DNA from: Natronobacterium haloterrestre
GTDB taxonomy: Archaea; Halobacteriota; Halobacteria; Halobacteriales; Natrialbaceae
Length of the DNA: 64,000 nt
Assembly (NCBI RefSeq): GCF_900112205.1
Contig: NZ_FOKW01000004.1
Location: forward strand, 62,001 to 126,000
Reading direction: 5' to 3'
Part shown: positions 43,661 through 51,042 of the stretch, piece after piece
How the letters are laid out: each line of letters starts with the position of its first letter
Position numbering within the stretch: the first letter of the stretch is position 1
Program-made: the position numbers and the translations under genes
Notes under the pieces: generated by a model
Seen by the model: the letters and a program-made list of their open reading frames with translations, nothing else
Database searches by the model: none
Told to the model about the DNA's origin: nothing

Positions 43661-45674
43661 GGAGGATCACCCCGAGGTTGTAGCCGACGTGAACGGCGGT
43701 TGCGACCGCCAGCGCGACGGCGTAGCTCGTTCGACCGCGGGTCGCGCCGGCCACTGATACGACCGCCGTCACGACGTGGAGGACAAGCGGGGCGAGCACG
43801 ATGCCCGCGAAGACGAACGGGCCGTCCGCGACCGCCGGGGCCGCCGTCTCCGGCCCGAACGCCGCGACTGCGCCCTCGAATTCCTGAAGGCCGACGAGCT
43901 GGACGATCTGTGTCGCCTTCTCGGCGACGAAGAACGCGCCACCCGAGAGCGTCCCGAGAACCGCGGCGACCCCGAGCGTCGGTTCGAACCGCGCCCGGCT
44001 GAAGCCGGCGTAGACGTGGATGCTCTTCGCGACCTCCTCGAGGACCGCCGCGACGACGAGGATGATCGGGACGGCCGCGAACGGCGGCGCGGCGAAAAGC
44101 AGTGCGACTGCGAGCAACTGGGCCGCGAAGACGAAGGGGAGAAACACGACGGAGAGGACGGGAACACTGCGTTTCCCTCGAACCCGGACCGCGATCGCGT
44201 CGACGACCTTCGACGGCACCGGCTTCTGGGCGAACATGTCCTCCTCGCGGTAGGTACCGATCCCGAGCAGAAAGAGCACCGCGGCGGTGAGATACGCCGG
44301 GCCGGTCGAGACGAGGTACGCGCCGAGCGTCGGCGTCTCGCCCTGGAGGTCCATCACGACCAGCGTCAGCGGCGAGATCAGCGCGATCGGAGTGACGTCC
44401 GTGAAGATCGCCGGGATGAACGCGTAGGTCGTGAGCCCGACGCTGATCGCGACGGTGACGAAGGTCAGTTCCTTGAACGACCGCGCGAACATCGCGCCGG
44501 AGAACGTGGCCGCGAGGAAGAGCAGGGCGACCGGGAGGGTGGCCGCCACCGACAGCGGCCCGCCATCGATGGCGACCGTAATCGCGACGACGATCGCGAC
44601 GAGTGCGCCGAGGTACGGCACCGTCTTGCCCGCGACGATCTCGCGGCTCGAGGCCGGCGAGACCAGCAGGAGTTCGCCCCGGCGGTTGATCCGCTCGTCC
44701 ATGATCGTGCTCCCGTAGGCCTGGATGACGAAGTTCATCGGCACGACGAACAGGAACGCGAGGACCAGCGACCGGAACGGAAACGGCGGCGAGAGCGTGC
44801 TCGGCGACCCGGGAACCGAAACGGCCCCGTCCGAGGAATCCGCGACGCTCGGCGTCTCCTCGAGGCCGGTCGCGTCACCGTCGGAATCGCTGCCCGCGTC
44901 GCTGCTTTCGCTCTCGCGTTCGTCTCCGTCGCCGTCGCCGCTCGAGTCAGTGGCCCCCGGAGAGTCGTTCTCTGTGCCGTCGCCATCGGCCCCGGCCTCC
45001 GTCCCGTCCCCGTCTTCCTCCTGGGTGTCGGCCGCCTCGCCGTCGTCACTGCCGCCGTCCGGGTCGTCCGGCGTGTCGTCGCCGTCTGCCGTATCGCTGT
45101 CGCCGTCGCTCGAGGGCTCGATCGCCCCCTCGAAGCTCCGGTCCTGGTAGTCGATTTCGACGAGCACCGGATAGGCCGCCGCCTCGTCTTCCTCCTGGGC
45201 CATCAGCCCCTCGTTGTACCGATCGATCGCGTCCCGGAAAGCGTCGTAGGCGGCCTCGCCGTTCCCCCCGACGTAGCCAATCTGCCCGTCTTCGATCACG
45301 ACGTCGACGTTCGGGTCGTCGGCGCCGTAGACTCCATCGAGTCCGTCCTCGTGGAGCGGCACCGTCCTGAACTGGTCGCTCGCGGCCGCGACGTCGTAGT
45401 ACGGATCGTCTTCGTCGACGCCGACGACGTAGATCTCGTCCTCGAGGCCGAGTCCCTCGTCGGCGACCGAGAGTCCCACGGTCGCGACCGCGATGGCAAC
45501 CACGGCGAGGACGAAAAGCGTCTTCCGGTCGACGGTCCCGGTCGTCCGCGAGACCTCCCAGCGGGCGACGCGAGCGGTTCTCGAGGCGGACTCGAGAACG
45601 CCCCGGGCACGTCGTCCGAGGGCACCGGGACGGTCGCCGCGGTCGCCTTCGCCGGGCCGGTGATCCTCGCTCAC
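43650..45674 (-). CDS. ABC-2 permease fused to a PrsW-like intramembrane protease domain
   Basis: The protein has 674 residues and starts with GTG at 45674, overlapping the ATPase stop. Residues 1-470 form an ABC-2 permease: a first helix near 52-70, an extracellular domain interrupted by a 100-residue Asp/Glu/Ser/Gly tract (about 185-290), helices from PFRSLVLAFLFVVPMNFVIQ, and the cytosolic loop RINRRGELLLVSPASSREIV. From about 490 a second domain starts: VLEEVAKSIHVY (EExxK, Glu546-Glu547), GGAFFVAEKATQIVQL (FxxxE) and late histidines in LAPLVLHVVTA and VHVGYN (His662). These fit the M82/PrsW glutamic-type membrane protease motifs. Confidence 0.82.
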   Translation of the reverse strand: MSEDHRPGEGDRGDRPGALGRRARGVLESASRTARVARWEVSRTTGTVDRKTLFVLAVVAIAVATVGLSVADEGLGLEDEIYVVGVDEDDPYYDVAAASDQFRTVPLHEDGLDGVYGADDPNVDVVIEDGQIGYVGGNGEAAYDAFRDAIDRYNEGLMAQEEDEAAAYPVLVEIDYQDRSFEGAIEPSSDGDSDTADGDDTPDDPDGGSDDGEAADTQEEDGDGTEAGADGDGTENDSPGATDSSGDGDGDERESESSDAGSDSDGDATGLEETPSVADSSDGAVSVPGSPSTLSPPFPFRSLVLAFLFVVPMNFVIQAYGSTIMDERINRRGELLLVSPASSREIVAGKTVPYLGALVAIVVAITVAIDGGPLSVAATLPVALLFLAATFSGAMFARSFKELTFVTVAISVGLTTYAFIPAIFTDVTPIALISPLTLVVMDLQGETPTLGAYLVSTGPAYLTAAVLFLLGIGTYREEDMFAQKPVPSKVVDAIAVRVRGKRSVPVLSVVFLPFVFAAQLLAVALLFAAPPFAAVPIILVVAAVLEEVAKSIHVYAGFSRARFEPTLGVAAVLGTLSGGAFFVAEKATQIVQLVGLQEFEGAVAAFGPETAAPAVADGPFVFAGIVLAPLVLHVVTAVVSVAGATRGRTSYAVALAVATAVHVGYNLGVILLVA

Positions 45675-46636
45675 GTATCGACCACCTGCTCGCGCTGCTC
45701 GTCGGCGCGTTCCTGCTCCGCTTTGCGCCGCCGTTCGGCGTTCTCCGCGTCGCCGCTTGCCACCTCGAGGAAGACGTCCTCGAGGCTCGGCGCCTCCGTC
45801 TGGATATCGGTCACGCGACCGCCCCGTTTTTCGACGGCCGTCCTGATCGACTCCACCGCGTCCATGTCCGTGACGACGTGGCGAACCCCCTCGTCGGTGG
45901 GTTCGGCCGAGGCCCCCGCGACCGCATCGCTCGCGTCGACCGTCGCGTACACGTGGTACTCCGTCCCGCCGTGGTCGTCGCGGATCCCCTCGAGGGTGCC
46001 CCGGGCGACGATCCGGCCGTCGTTCATGATGACGACCCGGTCGCAGACGCTCTCGACGTGATAGAGGTTGTGCGCGCTGAAGACGACCGTCTTGCCCTCC
46101 TCGCTCAACTCCTCGGTGAACTCGATCACGTGGTTGGTCGTCAGCGGATCGAGCCCGGAAGCGGGTTCGTCGAAGATGAGGACGTCGGGATCGTTGATCA
46201 GCGCGCGGGCGATCGCGACCTTGCGTTTCATTCCCTTCGACATGTTGCCGATCCGGCGGTCACGGTGTTCCAGGTCGAGTCGATCCAGCGACGATTCGAT
46301 ACGGTCGGCCGCAACGTCGCCGGGCACGTCGTAGAGGTCCGCGAAGAACGCCAGATAGTCGGTGGCGGTCATCTCCTCGTACAGCGGGGACTCCTCCGGG
46401 AGGAACCCGAGTCGGCGCTGCATCGCCCGTTCGCCGGGTGTGTGGCCGGCAACGACGGCGGTCCCCGCAGTCGGTTCGACGAGGCCCGCGAGCATCTTCA
46501 GCGTCGTCGTCTTCCCCGCGCCGTTGGGGCCGACGACGCCGAACACCTCGCCGCGTTCGATCGAGAAACTACTGCCTTCGACGGCAGTGAACCCGTCGTA
46601 CTCCTTGCGAAGCCCCTCCACATCGAGTATCGCCAT
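45671..46636 (-). CDS. ABC transporter ATP-binding protein (ABC-2 exporter)
   Basis: The 321-residue ATPase starts at ATG 46636. Motifs are Walker A GPNGAGKTTT, Q-loop LGFLPEESPLYEEM, signature NMSKGMKRKVAIARALI (a CcmA/NatA-like variant of LSGGQ), Walker B VLIFDEPASGLDP and the H-loop VVFSAHNLYHVESV. The C-terminal 90 residues are an accessory domain ending in a charged tail. It precedes the two permeases with overlapping codons, so the three genes encode one complex. The resemblance is to NatA/CcmA-type exporters. The transported substrate is unknown. Confidence 0.93.
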   Translation of the reverse strand: MAILDVEGLRKEYDGFTAVEGSSFSIERGEVFGVVGPNGAGKTTTLKMLAGLVEPTAGTAVVAGHTPGERAMQRRLGFLPEESPLYEEMTATDYLAFFADLYDVPGDVAADRIESSLDRLDLEHRDRRIGNMSKGMKRKVAIARALINDPDVLIFDEPASGLDPLTTNHVIEFTEELSEEGKTVVFSAHNLYHVESVCDRVVIMNDGRIVARGTLEGIRDDHGGTEYHVYATVDASDAVAGASAEPTDEGVRHVVTDMDAVESIRTAVEKRGGRVTDIQTEAPSLEDVFLEVASGDAENAERRRKAEQERADEQREQVVDT

Positions 46637-46791
46637 TCGTTGGTCGATGGACGAAGCGACTCCAGTAAAGTCTAGCGACCGGGGACAGTCGTGCGATCCG
46701 GACGGTCCGTGCTTTGCAGTTCGGGCCTCGAGTCGGATTCCCTCGACCCCCGCGGGCAACGCCCATTGTGGTTCGGAACGTAGCATCGACG

Positions 46792-47289
46792 ATGACCCGA
46801 CTTCGCCCCGTACGCACTTCGGACGGCCGCCAGCTCGAGGCCTCGCACGTGATCGCCGTCCCGGCCGACGAGGCCTGGGACCTCCTCGTCGACACGACCC
46901 GCTGGCCCGAGTGGTCCCCGACGATCCGCGAGGTGGAGGCCACCGACCGCAGGATCCGCGCCGGAACTCGAGGGCGAGTCCGCGTTCCCGGCGTGTGGCT
47001 ACCGTTTCGCGTGACTCACGTCGACCAGGCCGAACGCCGCTGGGAGTGGCGCGTGGTCGGGCTCCCGGGGCCCGGCCACCGCGTCGACGACCTCGGGCCC
47101 GACCGCTGCCGTGTCGCGTTCGAACTCCCGCTCGGCGCGGCCGGATACGCGCCGGTCTGTCTCGAGGCCCTCGAGTCGATCGCGGCAGTGCTCGAAGAAC
47201 CCGGCCACGACAGCGACGACGTAGAGGACGAGCGGTCCGAGGCCGGCGTCGACGGGAACGCCGGCACCGACGTCGACACGAACGCGTAG
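46792..47289 (+). CDS. SRPBCC-fold protein (polyketide cyclase/dehydrase type)
   Basis: The protein has 165 residues from ATG 46792. The fold is indicated by LEASHVIAVPADEAWDLLVD followed by TTRWPEWSPTIREVEA, the hallmark helix-loop of this group. Strands follow in TRGRVRVPGVWLPFRVTHVD, RRWEWRVVGLPGPGHRVDDL and CRVAFELPLGAAGYAPVCLE, and then the C-terminal helix LEALESIAAVLEE. An acidic tail of 30 residues ends it. Ligand unknown. It is divergent from the ABC operon, with 155 bp between the starts. Confidence 0.82.
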   Translation: MTRLRPVRTSDGRQLEASHVIAVPADEAWDLLVDTTRWPEWSPTIREVEATDRRIRAGTRGRVRVPGVWLPFRVTHVDQAERRWEWRVVGLPGPGHRVDDLGPDRCRVAFELPLGAAGYAPVCLEALESIAAVLEEPGHDSDDVEDERSEAGVDGNAGTDVDTNA

Positions 47290-47311
47290 CTTCGTAACCC
47301 GATACAACCTG

Positions 47312-47325
47312 GTTCGGTTCCGAAC
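47312..47325. promoter_or_regulatory. Perfect 14-bp palindrome before an HxlR gene
   Basis: GTTCGG-TT-CCGAAC lies 37-50 bp before the HxlR start at 47362, next to a CTATACC element at about 47328-47334 that may serve as TATA box. The position fits an autoregulatory operator. Confidence 0.5.
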
Positions 47326-47361
47326 TGCTATACCGTTCGAGTCCCAACCCGGAGTCAGACG

Positions 47362-47712
47362 ATGTCACGACCCCAGACCCCGCCCCAGGAGGAACAATCC
47401 GACGCCTGCCCCGTGATCGCTTCCCTCGAGCAGATCGGCTCGAAGTGGCGACTGGCCGTACTACACGAACTGCTCGAGGGCGAACAGCGGTTCAACGAAC
47501 TCAAGCGATCGACGGGCGCGAACGCACGCACTCTCTCGCGGGTGCTCGACGACCTCGGCGAGATGGGGTTCGTCGAACGACGAATGGAAGAAGATGCCCC
47601 CATCGCGACCTATTACAGCCTCACCACGAAGGGAGAGTCGCTCGAGCCGGTGTTCGACGAGATCGAGTGCTGGGCGGGTAGCTGGCTCGAGGTCGAGGAA
47701 CTGAGCCCCTAA
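47362..47712 (+). CDS. HxlR-family transcriptional regulator
   Basis: The protein has 116 residues. After a short polar N-terminus comes CPVIASLEQIGSKWRLAVLH, with one Cys at the typical HxlR place (Cys17), then ELLEGEQRFNELKRSTGANA, RTLSRVLDDLGEMGFVERRM as recognition helix and wing, and EDAPIATYYSLTTKGESLEP. It differs clearly from the HxlR protein at 24726. It stands between an SRPBCC gene and the convergent YjiH-type membrane gene. A palindrome just upstream is a candidate operator. The effector is unknown; a single Cys permits thiol-based sensing. Confidence 0.9.
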   Translation: MSRPQTPPQEEQSDACPVIASLEQIGSKWRLAVLHELLEGEQRFNELKRSTGANARTLSRVLDDLGEMGFVERRMEEDAPIATYYSLTTKGESLEPVFDEIECWAGSWLEVEELSP

Positions 47713-47759
47713 GGCGACGACTTCTCTCGGGAAAACCGACCCGCGAGGATCGAGTCCGG

Positions 47760-49223
47760 TTACAGCAGGCCGACCGCCGCGAGGAGATGCGTCATCGCGG
47801 CGATGATCAGGACCAGAATGACCGTCCGCATGACGAACAGGACGACGAGGTCTCGGAAGCGGATCGGTACGTCGCTGAACATATCCATCATCATCGGCGC
47901 GGTCGCCGAGAAGAAGATCAACTGCGAGATCGAGAGGACTGCGATGAAAAAGCGTGCCATCGCGTCCGCCTCCACGACCAGCAGTGCCGGAATGAACATC
48001 TCGGTGATACCGATGATCGTCGCCGGTGCGACGACCTCCGCGTCCGGGATACCGAGCAATTCGATGACCAGGACGAGCGGCCGCGAGATGACGTCGAAGA
48101 CCGGTGTGTGTTCGGCCAAAACGACCGCTGCCAGGCCGATCGACAGGATCGTCCCGAGGATGAGCACGGCGAGTTTGAGCCCGTCGACGAATCCACGGAC
48201 CGACGCGCCGACGATGCTGTCGCCCGTCTCCGCTTTCTCAACCGCCTCCGAGAGCCCGAACCGGACGTACTCCCGGACAGACCCGCGAAACGGCGTCTCC
48301 GGGTTCGGCTCGGCGACGTACTCCTCGGGTACGTTGCTCAGCGGCGGAATTCGGACGAGGATAATACCCGAGACCGCGATACAGACGAGATAGGCGACGA
48401 AGATAATCGGGAACAACTCGAGGAGATCGAGCGTCGCTGCGACGACCCCGACGAACCCGATCGAGACCGTCGCGAAGCAGGTGCTGATGATGTAGACGTC
48501 CCGTTTCGAGTACTCGCCGCGATCGAAGACGTTCCTGGTGACGTAGAGGCCGACGCTGTAGGAGCCAACCCAGGAGGCGACGCTGTCCAGCGCCGCGCGA
48601 CCCGGTATCTTGAACAGCGGCCGCATGATCGGCCGGGCCATCGTGCCGACGAACTCGAGGCCGCCCAACTCGACGAAGAGGTTGATGAAGATAGCCCCGA
48701 TCGGGATGATAACCGCGACGCTCAGGATGAGCGTCCCCCAGACGAGTCCGCCCGTCGCCGGTCCGATCAGCCAGCCGGGACCGATCTCGAGGAAAAGGAC
48801 GGGTGCGAGGACGGCTCCGGCGACCCGGAACAACCAGAACCCGAGCGACGTTTCCCAGTAGGACAGCGCCAGCCGGTTCGCGATCCCATCGCTGACCGAA
48901 AGCAGGTCCCGCTTGCGGAGCTCGGCGACCGTCGTCAGTACCCCGCCGGCCAGGATGAGCCCGAGCGCGTATACCCCCGCCGCCGTCGGGAACGAATCGG
49001 TGATCCAACTCACGACGATATCGAACGGAACCGTCACCTGCCCTTCCCAGGGGACCGGCACGAGAAAGAAGACAAAGCCGATCAGGAACGCCACCCCGAA
49101 CTTCGTCACCGGCCCCCGGCGGATCTCCGTCAGGTCGATGTCCTCGATCCGTTTGGGTTCCTCGACGGTGTGAATGCGCTTGGTTCCCTGCTCCTCTCCT
49201 TGCCAGGCCGCTTCGTCGAACAT
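47760..49223 (-). CDS. YjiH-type membrane protein with nucleoside-recognition (gate) domains
   Basis: The protein has 487 residues from ATG 49223. About 11 hydrophobic helices are visible, beginning with KFGVAFLIGFVFFLVPVP. The first Gate-like repeat is around GLVWGTLILSVAVIIPIGAI and LGGLEFVGTMARPIMRPLFK. The segment PGRAALDSVASWVGSYSVGL, then YVTRNVFDRGEYSKRDVYII is the family hallmark, and GITEMFIPALLVVEADAMAR and LSISQLIFFSATAPMMMDMF follow later. These proteins are presumed transporters of nucleosides or related compounds, but no substrate is proven. The start is chosen at ATG because a palindrome that resembles an operator occupies the bases just before it. Confidence 0.87.
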   Translation of the reverse strand: MFDEAAWQGEEQGTKRIHTVEEPKRIEDIDLTEIRRGPVTKFGVAFLIGFVFFLVPVPWEGQVTVPFDIVVSWITDSFPTAAGVYALGLILAGGVLTTVAELRKRDLLSVSDGIANRLALSYWETSLGFWLFRVAGAVLAPVLFLEIGPGWLIGPATGGLVWGTLILSVAVIIPIGAIFINLFVELGGLEFVGTMARPIMRPLFKIPGRAALDSVASWVGSYSVGLYVTRNVFDRGEYSKRDVYIISTCFATVSIGFVGVVAATLDLLELFPIIFVAYLVCIAVSGIILVRIPPLSNVPEEYVAEPNPETPFRGSVREYVRFGLSEAVEKAETGDSIVGASVRGFVDGLKLAVLILGTILSIGLAAVVLAEHTPVFDVISRPLVLVIELLGIPDAEVVAPATIIGITEMFIPALLVVEADAMARFFIAVLSISQLIFFSATAPMMMDMFSDVPIRFRDLVVLFVMRTVILVLIIAAMTHLLAAVGLL

Positions 49224-49230
49224 GTGGTAG

Positions 49231-49249
49231 TGTGTGATATTAACACACA
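49231..49249. promoter_or_regulatory. Palindrome TGTGTG-7-CACACA before the YjiH-type gene
   Basis: The arms TGTGTG (49231-49236) and CACACA (49244-49249) are perfect inverted repeats around ATATTAA. The site ends 8 bp before the ATG, so it would cover the transcription start or a weak TATA element within its centre. This is a candidate operator or regulator-binding site. Confidence 0.45.
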
Positions 49250-49346
49250 AATACTGGGCGGTGCCATACGGAGACGGCTTTAGGCGACACTGGAGAATAC
49301 GCCGGCTTCGAGGCGTTACGGCCCTGCTACGGGCCCAAGGAAGAAC

Positions 49347-49793
49347 TCACTCGTCGGCATCGAGTTCGACCAGTTGCAGCGACCGATCCAGGTGACAGAC
49401 CTCGTGGGGCGGATCGCCGAGGATGTCCCGGATGCGATACTCCTCGTCGAACTCGAGGCCGTCCGGTTCGCAGTACTCGTGGCTCGGACACTCGACGTAC
49501 GGACAGGACCCGGGCAGGCTCGTCTTGCTGCCGGCGAACGCGCCTTTCGACGTGACGTTGGCCTCGACGGTAACTGGCTCGACCTCGACGGCCCGGACGC
49601 CGCCGTCGTGCATCGCACACTCGAGGGTCTGGGCGTTCTCGCGGACGTCGGTGACCCGGTACCTCGTGCCGGTCGAGAGATTCAGACACTGGCTGCGGTA
49701 GGGACAGCCGGCGCAGCCGTCGGCTTCCCCCTCGTAGACGAACTCGGTCCCCGGCTCCGCGAGCCGGGTGCCGACGAGCGTGACGGTCGACAT
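49347..49793 (-). CDS. UPF0179 family cysteine-rich protein
   Basis: The 148-residue protein belongs to the archaeal UPF0179 group. It opens STVTLVGTRLAEPGTEFVYE and has a Cys-rich part GEADGCAGCPYRSQCLNLST, a second cluster in LPGSCPYVECPSHEYCEPDG, and a late EVCHLDRSLQLVEL. The cysteine pattern (C-x2-C-x5-C and C-x4-C-x5-C) suggests a metal or iron-sulfur site. Function is not established. It is 139 bp downstream of the DUF5820-like gene; a palindromic repeat lies between them. Confidence 0.9.
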   Translation of the reverse strand: MSTVTLVGTRLAEPGTEFVYEGEADGCAGCPYRSQCLNLSTGTRYRVTDVRENAQTLECAMHDGGVRAVEVEPVTVEANVTSKGAFAGSKTSLPGSCPYVECPSHEYCEPDGLEFDEEYRIRDILGDPPHEVCHLDRSLQLVELDADE

Positions 49794-49851
49794 GGAGGTC
49801 AGTACTCACCACGCGGGGTTAAGCCTCACGTCGCGTCGTGGCGAGGTACTC

Positions 49852-49932
49852 ATACGGATTGCTGTAACTGTTTACCGGTGCAACCGCAGGACGGTTGCGG
49901 TTACGCCGGTAATGACTTACAGCAGTCCGTAT
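49852..49932. repeat. 81-bp palindromic intergenic repeat element
   Basis: The outer arms ATACGGATTGCTGTAA (49852-49867) and TTACAGCAGTCCGTAT (49917-49932) match over 16 bp with one mismatch. Nested inside are TTACCGG/CCGGTAA (49872-49878 and 49906-49912) and GCAACCG/CGGTTGC (49880-49886 and 49892-49898) around a 5-bp loop. The whole element folds into one long hairpin. It touches the stop codon of the DUF5820-like gene. Its form suggests a REP- or MITE-like haloarchaeal element; a bidirectional terminator or RNA hairpin are other options. Confidence 0.75.
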
Positions 49933-50366
49933 CACTCGTCGACTCGGTCGTCCCCTTCCCTCCCCGTGAGTTCGTCCAGCTTTTCGAAGTACCGTTCCCG
50001 AGGAACCTGGTAGCAGTCGCGGTAATCGATCTCGCCGTCGTCGAACGCCCGCGCGAGTTCGCGACAGCGCTCGAGTGCCTCCCCCCTGGTGGAGAACCGA
50101 TCGGCGCCCTCGACGGTGACGTCGGGCTCGAGGTAGAAGGTGACGAACCAGTCGCTCGCTCCGGTCGTCGTCGGGTTCGTCCCCGGACGGCGCGTTCGCT
50201 TCCCGTGGGTCAGGTACAGCGTGGGGAGACAGGCCGCAGGGAACTCGTCGCCATCGAAGACGTCGGGTCGATAGGCGAGGACGAGGCGGCCGTCGTCGCC
50301 TCGGGACCAGACGGTCCAGGTGTCGGGGAACTCCGTCCCCGCTGGCGGCTCCGTGGGATCGCTCAT
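49932..50366 (-). CDS. DUF5820-like haloarchaeal protein
   Basis: The 144-residue protein has TEFPDTWTVWSRGDDGRLVL, then AYRPDVFDGDEFPAACLPTL and YLTHGKRTRRPG, next GASDWFVTFYLEPDVTVE, and a C-terminal helix pair AFDDGEIDYRDCYQVPRERY and FEKLDELTGREGD. I recall this as DUF5820, a haloarchaeal family of unknown function; this is from memory. It looks soluble and cytoplasmic. The stop codon abuts a large palindromic repeat. The gene is divergent from the 676-bp region before the prkA cluster. Confidence 0.8.
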   Translation of the reverse strand: MSDPTEPPAGTEFPDTWTVWSRGDDGRLVLAYRPDVFDGDEFPAACLPTLYLTHGKRTRRPGTNPTTTGASDWFVTFYLEPDVTVEGADRFSTRGEALERCRELARAFDDGEIDYRDCYQVPRERYFEKLDELTGREGDDRVDE

Positions 50367-51042
50367 GGCGGCGAATTGGCGGGGCGCGCCTAAATGGGCG
50401 TCGTCCGGCCCGTCGCGTCTCTCAGTCAGTGCAGATCGAAGGGACGTATAACGTTTCGTACCTGTAACTGTCGATGACCGAGCGCGCGCGAGCCAAACAC
50501 GGCATTGCAGGCCGTCCGTTTATGCCATCGGTCGCCGAAAATGAGGTGAGATACCAAGTGACAATCCGTCGTTCTGGCAGAAATCGCCTGGAATTAACTC
50601 CTGTCAAATACCTTTTGGGGCCAAGGTTAAGTACCTGGATTACTCACTCATTAAATACTATCGGTATCCGATCGCCGGACCGATCCACTCGGCGCCCGTC
50701 CCCGGCGCAGATAACGCGAGACCGACGATCCGGTCGTCGCGCAACGAAGAGTGGTAGAAGGTCACACATGACATGGAAGACCGACGCCGACCGACGAGAG
50801 CGACCCGTCGAGAGCGTTCGACGTGTGGGCGGCGACGGGACCGTGGAGATCGGTGCGGTGCGACGACGAACCCGTCGGCCGACGATGGACTCTACACACG
50901 CCCCGCGCGACCGCGACCGCAACTGCAGTAACCGCGACAGCGACGACCGGCGGCCGCGATCCGGGCGACGTGACGGAGCCGCGAACGACCGAGGCGCGCA
51001 GGCGGACGACCGACAGGCGGGGGAGACAACTTCAACGATACC
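50367..51042. other. 676-bp region without a convincing gene, upstream of the prkA cluster
   Basis: No frame here has plausible composition. The longest plus-strand frame (from about 50474) is Arg/Ser-rich, as expected of an out-of-frame reading of G+C-rich DNA. An A+T-richer patch at about 50585-50680 contains ATTAAATAC near 50651, a possible TATA box. If used, it would give the first prkA gene an unusually long leader of about 360 bp for a haloarchaeon. A closer promoter is not obvious, so a leader RNA or an unseen small gene is possible. Confidence 0.45.
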
